From positions 69,279,583-69,343,582 of the forward strand of contig CM064863.1 of the NCBI GenBank assembly GCA_032719365.1: 64,000 bases of DNA. The letters run 5' to 3'. A model generated the notes under the pieces. It searched no databases, was not told the origin of the DNA, and was given only the letters and a program-made list of their open reading frames with translations. Positions 36,601-43,999 of the stretch are shown here, piece by piece. Position numbers and translations under genes: made by a program. The stretch is from Prinsepia uniflora. Its lineage: Eukaryota > Streptophyta > Magnoliopsida > Rosales > Rosaceae. Within the stretch, counting starts at the first letter, position 1; every line of letters begins with the position of its first letter.

Positions 36601-39600
36601 CTGTCAACCTCACCTCCACCACCTTCTTCCCTTGGCGAGCCCAGTTCAACGCACTCCTCCGTGGGTATGAACTCATGGGTTACGTGGATGGCACGCATCC
36701 CTGCCCACCTGCAGAAGAAACAGCCCTTCGGGCCCTCTGGATCCGCCAGGACCAGTTGCTCCTCCATGCCATTTTGGCATCTGTCTCCCCCCAGGTCATC
36801 ACCCTAATTGCTGCAACCCCAACATCAGCTGCTGCCTGGACCCGTCTCACCCGCCTCTACGCGAGCAAAGCCAGAGCTCGGGTACTAGGACTCAAGGAGC
36901 GTTTGACCCTCCTCCGCCAGGACTCACAGCCAGTCTCTGAATACCTCCAGGAGGTACGCATCATTGTTGATGAACTCGCAGCCATTGATACACCCCTGTC
37001 TGACGATGACCTGCTTCTCCATGTCCTCAATGGCATTGGCCCTGACTTCAAAGACCTAGCTGCTGCTGTCAGGTCCAGAGACACATCTGTCCCTTTTGAG
37101 AACTTGCATGACATGCTGGTTCAGCATGAAAATGCAGCCAATCGAGCTGCCCCCAACCCCCCTCCATCTACCATCACTGCTCATGTAACCCAAACAGCAC
37201 GTGGTCCCAACTACAACCGCCACAACCGTGGCCCCTCCGACCAACGATCCTCCAACCAGGCTTTTGACAGCCGTAGTTCCTCTTACCAGCGCTCTGGTCT
37301 GCCCTCCAGCAACCAGCGCAGGTCCAACAGCACCCAAGGAAGTGGCTACCGCGGGTTTTGCCAGTGGTGTGGCACCCAAGGCCACAGTGCTAAGCGCTGC
37401 CCCCAGCTCCAGCAACAATCCTCCCAGCCCCCCGTGGCAAATTCCACTATCCAGACTCACTCTTCTCCTTGGCTCCTGGACTCTGGTGCCTCCCATCATG
37501 TCACCTCCACTCCTCACCACCTCACGGAGGTCCACAACTACAATGGACCCGATGAAATCATCCTTGGCAATGGTAAGGGGTTACCCATAACCCACACTGG
37601 TACCCTCACACTCTCCTCTCCCTCCTCTCGTCCATTTCTCCTTAAACATGTTCTCTGTGCTCCCACCATGACCAGAAACCTACTCTCCATCTCCCAATTT
37701 AATGTCACTAACCACACTTCAATTGAATTTTATCCTGAATTTTTCCAGGTGAAGGATCTCAGCACGGGGGCGGTGCTTCTTCAAGGCCCGAGTAAGGACG
37801 GTGTGTATGAATGGTCCCCTACCTCCCTGCAACCTCAAGCTATGACTGGTGTGGTGGCATCGCCTACTTTGTGGCATCGTCGTCTTGGTCATCCTAGTGT
37901 TAGAGTCTTAGAGTCTGTTTTTCGTTCTGCTGCTATTTCAGTACCTTTAAAATCCAACCTCTCTGTATGTTCCTCTTGTCAATGCAATAAAAGTCATCGT
38001 CTCCCCTTTGGGGAGACTTCTCTTACAAGCACACGGCCTCTCCAATTAATTTTCTCAGATGTCTGGGGCCCTGCCCCCTACAAATCTCCTGAAGGTTTTA
38101 CTTATTATGTCATATTTGTTGATCATTACACCAGATATACATGGCTTTACCCACTCAAAAAAAAATCTGATGTTTTTCCCACCTTCCTTGATTTCAAAAA
38201 ACTGGTTGAAACTTATTTCCAAACCTCCATTGTCACTCTCTACACTGATGGCGGTGGAGAGTTTATCATACTCAAAGCCTTCCTAGCCACCCAGGGTATT
38301 CACCATCTTCTCACCCCCCCCCCCCCCCCCCTCACACACCCCAACATAATGGGGTGGCAGAACGGCGTCACCGCCATGTAGTGGACACGGGTCTTACTCT
38401 TCTTCATCAAGCTCATCTCCCTCTCTCCTACTGGTCGTATGCCTTTAAGGCTGCTGTCTATCTCATCAATCGCTTACCCACCCCCACTCTCCAGAACTCT
38501 ACTCCCTACTCTACCCTCTTTCACCAGCCCCCAAATTACTCACGTCTCAAAGTCTTTGGTTGCCTCTGTTTTCCCTGGCTGCGTCCTTACACCACCAACA
38601 AAATGCAACCAAAATCCACCCCATGTGTCTTCCTCGGCTACTCCCTCAATCAGAGTGCCTACCTCTGTTTTGACCCCTCCTCTAGTCGTCTTTATGTGTC
38701 TAGGCATGTTCAGTTTGATGAGTCTTCCTTCCCGGGTATCCCTTCTCACTCTACTGCCCCTCAAGTCAATTCTGATCATTTTGACCAGTGGATGTCCACC
38801 CTTCCTTTCGTAACACCAGCACCACCACCGGCGCCTGCAGCATTACTGGACCACACTGACACACTACCCCTGCCTGGTCTTGGCGTTGCACCGTCTCCAG
38901 CCCCAGATCCCTCCCTGCCCCAGCACCAACCCGCCATTAGCAACCTCCCTGCTTCCTCCTCTGCTGCCTCACCTGCTCCCGCTGCTATCAGCCCCTCCCC
39001 ACCACCCCCTGCACACCCAATCCGCACCTACACCCGACGTCAACCCCGCCTTCCCTCTCCTCCTAACCCCCCCCACCACCACCGCCCCCACCCCCAAACA
39101 CTCACCCTATGCTCACTCGCACCAAAACAGGCACTATTCCCCCTGTACCCACCTATGCCCTCACTGCAACCACCTCTTACACTCCTCACCTTGGCCAAGC
39201 CCACTTGTGTATCCCAGGCCATCAAGGATCCTCTTTGGCGCACCGCTATGTCCGCAGAATTCAATGCCCTGATCCAAAATGGTACCTGGGAGTTGGTACC
39301 TTCTCACCCACACCAGAATCTGGTTGGCAATAAATGGGTATTCAGGATCAAAAGACACCCGGATGGCACTGTTGACCGCTACAAAGCCCGGCTAGTAGCA
39401 AAGGGCTATCACCAGCGCCCAGGCCTAGACTTCACAGAGACCTACAGCCCTGTAGTAAAGCCCACTACTATACGAATTGTGCTCCATCTTGCTGTGACTC
39501 ATGGATGGCCCATCCGGCAGTTGGATGTAAACAATGCTTTCCTACAGGGCACCCTCCATGAAGATGTCTACATGGAACAGCCCAAGGGGTTTGTGGACCC

Positions 39601-42600
39601 ACAAACTCCCACCTATGTGTGCAAGCTCAAAAAGGCCCTCTATGGTCTAAAACAAGCCCCACGGGCCTGGTATCAGGAACTTAATCTTTTCCTCCTTCAA
39701 CAAGGGTTTGTTACTATTCACTCTGATGCATCTCTCTTTGTTCTTAAGCAGGGACCTCATGTTCTTTACTTTCTGGCCTATGTGGATGACCTGATCCTTA
39801 CGGGTAATGACCCCCCACTCCTCAACTCCTTCATCCACAACTTGGCTGCCCGGTTCTCTGTCAAGGATCTTGGACCCCTTCATTATTTCCTTGGTGTGGA
39901 AGTAACCAACACCCCCACGGGTCTGTTTCTCTCCCAGCATCGCTACATCAACGATCTACTTCACATGGCGGGTATGGAGGGAGCCAAACCAGTCTCAACC
40001 CCCCTGGCCGTGAGCCCCACATTGGCTCTTCAAGATGGCTCCCCCCCGGCTGATCCTACCAGATTCCGCCGCATCATTGGCAGCCTTCAATATCTCAGCC
40101 TTACTCGCCCTGATGTTTCCTATGCTGTCAACAAGCTCTCCCAGTTCATGCATGCCCCTACAGATCTACACTGGCAAGCACTTAAACGGGTCCTACGTTA
40201 CCTACGGGGCACCATTCTCTACGGACTTCACCTCCACAAGCAGTCCACCCATCAACTTCGTGCTGTCACTCATGCATTCAACACATTAGCTGCCTTCTCT
40301 GATGCTGATTGGGCTGCTAATCGAGATGATCGCAAATCCACCACAGCTTACCTAGTTTACCTGGGTGGGAACCTCATTTCCTGGAGCTCCCGGAAACAAA
40401 AGTTCGTCTCCAGATCATCTACAGAGGCTGAATATCGCGCAGTTCCAGCAACTGCAGCAGAACTCACGTGGGTGCAGTCCCTCCTCACAGAACTGGGCCT
40501 CTCCATCTCGGCCTGCCCCAATATCTCATGTGACAACATTGGCACCACCTTCTACTGTGCCAATCCAGCCCTACACTCTCGTATGAAACACGTGGACATT
40601 GACTTTCAGTTTGTCCGTGATCATGTCTCCCGTGGCCTACTCACTGTCTCCCATGTTGCCACTGATGATCAGCTTGCTGATGCCCTCACCAAGCCCTTAT
40701 CCAGACCCCGGTTTCAGCTCCTACGTGACAAGATTGGTGTCGCAGATGGCTCCACCTTCTTGCGGGGGCGTGTTAAGGATCCTGTTACAGATCCTGTAGA
40801 ATCAGAGGAGATTGCAGATCAATCTCCTCCTTAATACCTAAGTTGTATCTTACCTACTTAGGCCCTTGTTTATATTTTACCTAGTTAGGACTCTACTAGA
40901 ATCTTACCTAGTTAGGACTCTCCTAGAACTGTATAAATCTGCCACTACTGTACAACTAAGATTATTGAAATAATACCAGAAAATTCAATACTTTATAGTC
41001 ACCAATTGACATGAATATGGAAAGAACAGAGAAGAGGGAGCTAAAATTAGTTACCTTGTCACCAATTTCAGAAACAAATATCAAAGAAAATGCAGCTGTG
41101 AAGCCTGATTTTGCAATTGCTGCTAAGAGTGTTGGAGGCCCTCCTTTCACAAAGGCAATCAGAGAAAAAATTATGGCACACCCAAGTAGCACAAGACCCA
41201 CAGAGAGAGGATACGGGATTCGAAATGGAGGTTTCACACTGCGAAATCATAAAATATGAGTGGTTCAGATATCAATATTAGCAACTTTACAAATAATTCA
41301 AAGAATCAAGTTTGATGATATGTATACTAACTCAAGAAGATAGTTTCACTCTGACCAATCATGAATATCAAAACATCTGTTATATTCCTATTTGGTTGGG
41401 GAAAGAACCAGATGAACAGGTAAGGGCTTGCTTAATCGGGTTCACTTCACTATCTCATTCAAGTAGTTTTTTAAAAAATTGAAGTTTTTAGAAAGAACAA
41501 TAAACAGCTTGACATTTTGGGATGCAACTTTTATTTTTTCTTAAAAAAAATTTCTTGGATCCTTTGCTTTCTATGATTTTATCAATTGGAATTCAAACAT
41601 CACATTGACACTATTTTTATGATTTCTACGATGTTCTAAACTTGTCTGCCATCACAATGGGGCACCTATTGTACTTGCACAACAGAAACGAAGTTCATTT
41701 CTGTCATACCAACATACTATGAAGCTTTAAAAAATAAAAGTTAAGTAACAATAGCACCAAAGGCATCTCAAAATTTAATCTCACCGTTTCTATGGATTCC
41801 TCAGCAAATGCATCAATGTACTATAACTTACAATTTAGATGAACTGTCACTGGGTGCGTCACTGGGAAAGATTTTCTCATTCTTGTTCTCCTCCCAGCCT
41901 TGATAACCTCCAGACCCCAAACTAACATTAGATGCTTGAACTCGTACATTGCTACCCGCAGATCTTGATATCTCTCTATATCTGACTATAAATAAGTTAT
42001 GCAGTGTATTACTCAGAAAAGACTAAAAACACACAAAAGATAAGATCTTATGGATCAATGATGAAGGTCAACAGTATTGCCTTCACAAATATTACAAGAA
42101 TTCGAATCACGGTAACCAATTGGAACTAGTCATAAGGCGCAAATTAAATACACAACATTTGTTACAAATTAACCCTTTGCATCTGGAACGACGGTTTTCA
42201 TGTAAATGCAGCAACTTTCAAAGAACCATTTGCACCTGACATCTTAATTGAAGCAATTCAAGTCCACTACCACCACTAACTGAAGTAACCAGCCGCCTAG
42301 AAGGAATGCTCACACACTCTAACTATACAAAAAATGGTTAGATTTACTATGATTCTCCCAACGCAGATGGCACAACTCGTACACGGATCATCTCAAGCTC
42401 CAAGGTGAAACCAGCTAGCCAACGAATCTTATAATTAAGTCTTACAGGATAACTGGGTCTACATCATCAAACACCCAGAATTGCTCAACTTCCAACAAAA
42501 TTAAGTAGCACTCAAATTGTGTAGGAGGAAATCCCTCTTTAAATTACAATTAGACAGCAAAGATTCCAACTTGAACTCCAAAAAAATTAAGTAGCACTCA

Positions 42601-42834
42601 AATCATATGCAATAAATCACCCTTTTGAATTCCAATGGGACAGCAAAGATTCCAATTTGAAAGGAAACAAAAATTGATTTCAGGAAAAGATAGATAATTA
42701 GATAAGAAATTACCTGAGGGTGAGATGGGCTTTCTAGAAAGAATGGGACAGCTTGGGAGAGTGTCCACCAAAGCTGAAAAGGGAAGCTTCTTTCCTGGAA
42801 TGAATGATGTATGAAGAAGCCGCAATCCCTGCAT
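15611..42834 (-). CDS. PAM71: Thylakoid manganese transporter PAM71 (GDT1-like 1, UPF0016)
   Basis: Ten exons on the minus strand: 42834-42714, 41985-41832, 41238-41055, 35734-35687, 17800-17704, 16635-16472, 16273-16208, 16030-15980, 15888-15784, 15676-15611. They join in frame with GT-AG sites to 351 residues, near the ~370 of Arabidopsis PAM71. The N-terminus is a Ser/Arg-rich plastid transit peptide, with a plausible cut near VQA-S (residue ~58). Two UPF0016 signature motifs in predicted membrane helices are intact: SEIGDK-T (148-154) and EWGDRS (279-284). The acidic loop between them holds QTTLPIGEYAA (after residue ~199) and is of PAM71 type rather than the envelope paralogue CMT1. The family moves Mn2+ (and perhaps Ca2+) into the thylakoid lumen to supply the photosystem II oxygen-evolving cluster. 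Introns 3 (5.3 kb) and 4 (17.9 kb) contain whole retrotransposons; without these they would be about 0.5 and 0.9 kb. No coding exon is damaged. Confidence 0.94.
16298..16351. repeat. 27-bp tandem duplication in PAM71 intron 6
   Basis: TGCATTAGAACAGAACCTTC and the next seven bases occur twice back to back. It lies just upstream (gene sense) of the acceptor of exon 7 and does not touch it. Confidence 0.9.
18132..18759 (+). repeat. Gypsy left (5') LTR
   Basis: 628 bp, starts TGTTCATACC and ends CATCAACA. Relative to the right LTR it lacks about 20 bp (GAGACCGACCGGTCGGCC region near 34652-34670) and has scattered substitutions, by eye a few percent. The right LTR begins TTTTCATACC, so its TG has decayed or was copied imperfectly. 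Confidence 0.9.
18846..19558 (+). pseudogene. Gypsy gag, N-terminal portion
   Basis: Open frame from a Met 87 bp downstream of the LTR end. The product is Arg/Ala/Gln-rich with helical, coiled-coil-like character (AQAAQVELNARRAQDEIRQ), then a basic Ser/Arg/Pro-rich stretch. This is the usual low-complexity head of Tat-type gag. The frame ends at 19558 before the conserved gag core, which lies in another frame downstream. The core's upstream motif (FTDRINHFQ-type, about 19610-19660) and the following core are in different frames, so a frameshift lies near 19670. Confidence 0.65.
19543..20676 (+). pseudogene. Gypsy gag core and zinc-knuckle-like end
   Basis: Contains the retrotransposon gag core (from about 19680: HPINHLNNF, then FSSTLTEAAINWFYRL, FLNQFMI, LRAYVARF) which packages the element RNA. 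The C-terminal CQYHKYNGHIIDQC (about 20540-20580) is the C-x2-H-x4-H-x4-C variant typical of this lineage. The frame ends at TAG 20674-20676, but the same frame continues past it into the protease, so the stop is probably a single C-to-T change of an original CAG. Confidence 0.8.
20677..21459 (+). pseudogene. Gypsy aspartic protease
   Basis: In the same frame as gag after the TAG. The active-site motif is VDTGSS (about 20932-20950), followed by FMEAYKQL and a GRGLINQL-type flap region. It would cut the polyprotein. The frame closes at 21459 while reverse transcriptase is read one base over, so a frameshift lies between about 21340 and 21460. Confidence 0.85.
21460..23269 (+). pseudogene. Gypsy reverse transcriptase and RNase H
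   Basis: Reverse transcriptase has the WRMCIDFTDLNKACPKD block, LPKIDQLVD, FMDADSGYNQI, FGLKNAGATYQRL and the intact catalytic YVDD at 22121-22132. A connection/RNase H region follows (YVSRALQDAETRY, about 22636). A second RNase H-like domain starts near 23010 (FHVDGSACHSGSGAG, then NNEAEYEALL and YSDSQLVVNQ), diagnostic of Tat elements. The frame meets TAG at 23267-23269 inside this domain, but continues in frame after it, so this looks like another point-mutation stop. Confidence 0.88.
23270..24709 (+). pseudogene. Gypsy integrase, broken by frameshifts
   Basis: After the TAG the frame finishes the second RNase H (RFENSHADALARLAS). The zinc-binding HHCC region and first half of the integrase core (HAGVCGNH, FYWPTMHAGT, CDACQRF, QWGLDLIGKMP, VVAVDYFTKWVEA) are in a different frame (about 23476-24072). 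The second half (ITDKGKQFDN, HPQSNGQVEA, the catalytic D and E) and the C-terminal domain (VGDWVLRKV, WEGPYRI, HLKRYYI) return to the first frame until 24709. At least two frameshifts (near 23475 and 23970) disable it. Confidence 0.87.
24710..25631 (+). other. Gypsy 3' non-coding region
   Basis: Between integrase and the end of the antisense accessory gene. No conserved frame on either strand. It contains a direct duplication (listed separately). Confidence 0.6.
25220..25393 (+). repeat. 72-bp direct duplication with 30-bp spacer
   Basis: The block starting ATGGAAACACCTTTCCTATG occurs at 25220-25291 and 25322-25393, nearly identical (one A/G difference seen). Confidence 0.9.
26406..26481 (-). 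other. Small intron of the accessory gene
   Basis: On the minus strand it starts GTAAGTAACTC and ends TTGCTGCAG, a textbook plant intron of 76 bp between coiled-coil-coding exons d and e. Its presence shows the antisense gene is expressed from its own strand, or was when the element was alive. Confidence 0.65.
27530..28036 (-). pseudogene. Copia 1 RNase H
   Basis: A stop separates it from the reverse transcriptase. On the minus strand the RNase H motifs SSTEAEYRAV and HVDIDFQFVRDQV are recognisable, then LADALTKPLPRPRF. The end reaches into the LTR, as in the sister element. Confidence 0.8.
28037..29236 (-). pseudogene. Copia 1 reverse transcriptase with YVDY active site
   Basis: Has NKWVFRIKRKPNGAVNRFKA, LDVNNAFLQGTL, KKALYGLKQAPRAWYQE and NYFLGVEV, all typical of Copia reverse transcriptase. 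The catalytic YVDD box reads YVDY (28559-28570), losing the second Asp that binds metal, so this copy cannot polymerise. The frame stops just after FSDAD, where RNase H begins. Confidence 0.9.
29266..30924 (-). pseudogene. Copia 1 protease and integrase, frameshifted
   Basis: Minus frames 30862-29987 and 30018-29266. They contain the region after the protease, the GAG-pre-integrase HRRLGHPRS motif with CLSCLCNKSHR, the integrase core (IYTDVWGPAPHTS, IIFVDHYTKYTWLYP, TLYTDGGDEF) and, after a frameshift near 30010, the VERRHRHL-type region and C-terminal part. The protease DSGASHHV-type motif lies just upstream of the first frame, near 30870. Confidence 0.82.
30925..31873 (-). pseudogene. Copia 1 gag, frameshifted
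   Basis: Starts MAAQPTSAAAT at 31873 and has the gag core (FFPWRAQFNALLLGYDLMGYV) until a frameshift near 31560; the second part runs in another frame from 31458 (LLRRDNRPVTDYLQEVRLLSDELAAID) with further disruptions. The zinc knuckle near 30975-31015 reads YQWCGIQGHSAKRC: the first Cys of the CCHC motif is Tyr, whereas the sister copy keeps CQWC. Confidence 0.85.
32324..33264. repeat. Giant palindrome, ~432-bp arms and 76-bp spacer
   Basis: Arms 32324-32755 and 32832-33264 are inverted copies, about 97% alike by eye (single-base differences plus one indel). The spacer 32756-32831 continues the antisense reading of the left arm, so the left arm is the original and the right arm is an inverted duplicate. 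Each arm contains part of accessory exon b, an intron and exon c. The outer end falls exactly around the exon c splice donor (CTTG/GTAAGT). A transcript across it from either strand would fold into a long hairpin. Confidence 0.93.
34433..35080 (+). repeat. Gypsy right (3') LTR
   Basis: 648 bp, ends CATCAACA like the left LTR. Contains the GACCGACCGGTCGG insert missing from the left copy. Followed by the ATGTA target duplication and then normal PAM71 intron sequence. Confidence 0.9.
36471..38381 (+). CDS. Copia 2 gag, protease and N-terminal integrase
   Basis: Frame of 636 residues from the Met 66 bp after the LTR. In order: gag core (FFPWRAQFNALLRGYELMGYV, LKERLTLLRQDSQPVSEYLQ), Gln/Ser-rich linker, CCHC zinc knuckle CQWCGTQGHSAKRC (all ligands present), protease WLLDSGASHHV, GAG-pre-integrase HRRLGHPSV with CSSCQCNKSH, and the integrase core with FSDVWGPAP, VDHYTRYTWLYP and TLYTDGGGEF. 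The frame derails at the 18-C run 38314-38331 and then reads about 17 unrelated residues. The element is transposition machinery, not a host gene. Apart from that break everything looks functional. Confidence 0.92.
   Translation: MAAQPTAAAAQSTAAPVNPTLPPLTDTTSTLPALITINAAAQLPVNLTSTTFFPWRAQFNALLRGYELMGYVDGTHPCPPAEETALRALWIRQDQLLLHAILASVSPQVITLIAATPTSAAAWTRLTRLYASKARARVLGLKERLTLLRQDSQPVSEYLQEVRIIVDELAAIDTPLSDDDLLLHVLNGIGPDFKDLAAAVRSRDTSVPFENLHDMLVQHENAANRAAPNPPPSTITAHVTQTARGPNYNRHNRGPSDQRSSNQAFDSRSSSYQRSGLPSSNQRRSNSTQGSGYRGFCQWCGTQGHSAKRCPQLQQQSSQPPVANSTIQTHSSPWLLDSGASHHVTSTPHHLTEVHNYNGPDEIILGNGKGLPITHTGTLTLSSPSSRPFLLKHVLCAPTMTRNLLSISQFNVTNHTSIEFYPEFFQVKDLSTGAVLLQGPSKDGVYEWSPTSLQPQAMTGVVASPTLWHRRLGHPSVRVLESVFRSAAISVPLKSNLSVCSSCQCNKSHRLPFGETSLTSTRPLQLIFSDVWGPAPYKSPEGFTYYVIFVDHYTRYTWLYPLKKKSDVFPTFLDFKKLVETYFQTSIVTLYTDGGGEFIILKAFLATQGIHHLLTPPPPPLTHPNIMGWQNGVTAM
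38314..38331 (+). repeat. 18-C homopolymer at the frame break
   Basis: Run of 18 C between TTCTCA and TCACACACC. The upstream and downstream Copia frames differ here by two bases (equivalently minus one), and both are open right up to the run, so a length change of the run explains the break. Confidence 0.9.
38332..40834 (+). CDS. Copia 2 C-terminal integrase, reverse transcriptase, RNase H
   Basis: The frame is open from just after the C-run; the first internal Met is 38354. It begins with the integrase PQHNGVAERRHRH motif carrying the catalytic Glu, then FGCLCFPWLRPY, a Pro-rich linker, and reverse transcriptase with NKWVFRIKRHPDG, LDVNNAFLQGTL, KKALYGLKQAPRAWYQE and intact YVDD (39779-39790). 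RNase H has FSDADWAANRDDRKST, SRSSTEAEYRAV and HVDIDFQFVRDHV. The stop at 40832-40834 lies 64 bp inside the right LTR, so the LTR encodes the last ~20 residues. All catalytic residues I can check are present, unlike in the Copia nested in the Gypsy. Confidence 0.93.
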
Positions 42835-43999
42835 TCTTTCTTTTCTTTTTTCTTTACTGGTAGGTCTCTTTTTACAGTTTTTTCATCTCCCTTCCTCTGC
42901 CAAACCCCAGAAGACTCCTTTTTGATGATATGTTGGGCTCTGGATTTTCAAAGCAGAAAGTGTCGGACAGGATTGAGCTGAAAAACCGTTGCCCAGTTGA
43001 GCAAACTCTGTTTTTAAAGTTCTGCACATGAACCTCTTTGAAGTTTTGAGGATGGGATTTTCGAGCCTGCCACGTGTGTTAGGGCCCATGGGAAGGATAA
43101 AATGAAGGCTTTTGTCAAATGACTTTCGAACCGGGGACGGCCTGACACTCCGACGTGGACGGTTAATTTCCTTTGGCCATTATATGGGTACTTACTTTTT
43201 TTTTTTAATGGAAGTGTGAAATTCATTAAAAAAACACGTAAAAAAATTTGATATGTTAAAACTCAACTTAAAGTATTATACGGGATAGACGAAACAACTT
43301 AAAATTATAAACATAAAAATAAATTGGCCCAAAATATAATAGTACAATACTAACAATAGCACACAATAAAAGGAAACCAGAAGAACCCTAAATGCAACAT
43401 GAACATCCACCAGCCACCGTTTCCAATTAACCCAACATTGCAAAGCACCACCTACACAAGAACTAAAGAGATTGATTAGTAGAGCATGGATTGGAGACGA
43501 TAATTCATCAAAGATCATCATACTCAAACAATCAGTTAGGTCAAAGATGACCGACAAATTATTCAACCCAAACTCCCAAATCAAAAGGATCGATTTGGGG
43601 AATAGCTGAAAGAAAACCATTGCAGTGGCAAGTCTCATCAAAATAGCAGAAGGAGAGATATACATAGATCTAAAAGTGACTGGTTTGGGGGAGATGAGCG
43701 AAGAAGATAGAGTATGGAGGGCAGAAGGGACTAAAGTTATAGGAATGATATGTGGAGAAGGACTCCAAACTGAAAGGGAAAGAGCCGAGAAAGATAAAAG
43801 CCGAAACGGCCGCAAAATCGGGAAACAGCGAAGAATGCTGGGATAGACAAAAGCCTGACTCCATTAGATCCCCTCAGGCACCAATCCTCGTTGTGTATAC
43901 CCAGATTCGGCGCAAAGAGCGTCAGCCAAGGGGAGATGACAGAAGAGCAGGAAACCGAGGAGGAAAGGGCACAAGTACAGGAAAAGGAAGGGGAAAAAG
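42835..43999. other. PAM71 upstream region and unassigned sequence
   Basis: The first ~60 bp above the PAM71 start are purine-rich on the gene strand (AAAGAAAAGAAAGA just before ATG), as in many plant leaders. Between about 43190 and 43860 a T-rich string on the plus strand (43194-43206) is followed by sequence with a 179-codon minus frame (43276-43815) that lacks any domain I know. The poly-A-like edge could mark a decayed retroposon in the minus sense. Nothing firm can be assigned. Confidence 0.4.

Larger units (their letters stand above)
36179..40997 (+). mobile_element. Nearly intact young Ty1/Copia retrotransposon in PAM71 intron 3
   Basis: LTRs 36179-36405 and 40771-40997, each 227 bp, with one difference seen (G/C in CCTAGTTAGG vs CCTACTTAGG). 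Target duplication GTCAC is perfect at 36174-36178 and 40998-41002. Primer-binding site TGGTATCAGAGCC starts at 36406, immediately after the LTR. A purine tract (TGCGGGGGCG) precedes the right LTR. Two long frames cover gag to RNase H, broken only at one place. 4819 bp; probably Ale/Retrofit-like. It lies antisense to PAM71. Confidence 0.96.

Noticed and set aside
38314..38354. Programmed frameshift between Copia gag-integrase and RT
   Set aside because: The break is in the middle of integrase, at a long homopolymer, and Copia elements normally use one frame. An accidental length change is simpler.
15611..42834. PAM71 as a pseudogene destroyed by the elements
   Set aside because: All elements lie in introns; ten exons join in frame with consensus splice sites and conserved motifs, so loss of function is not supported by sequence.
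43276..43815. 179-codon minus frame as a membrane protein
   Set aside because: Hydrophobic only because of T-rich composition on that strand; no family resemblance.
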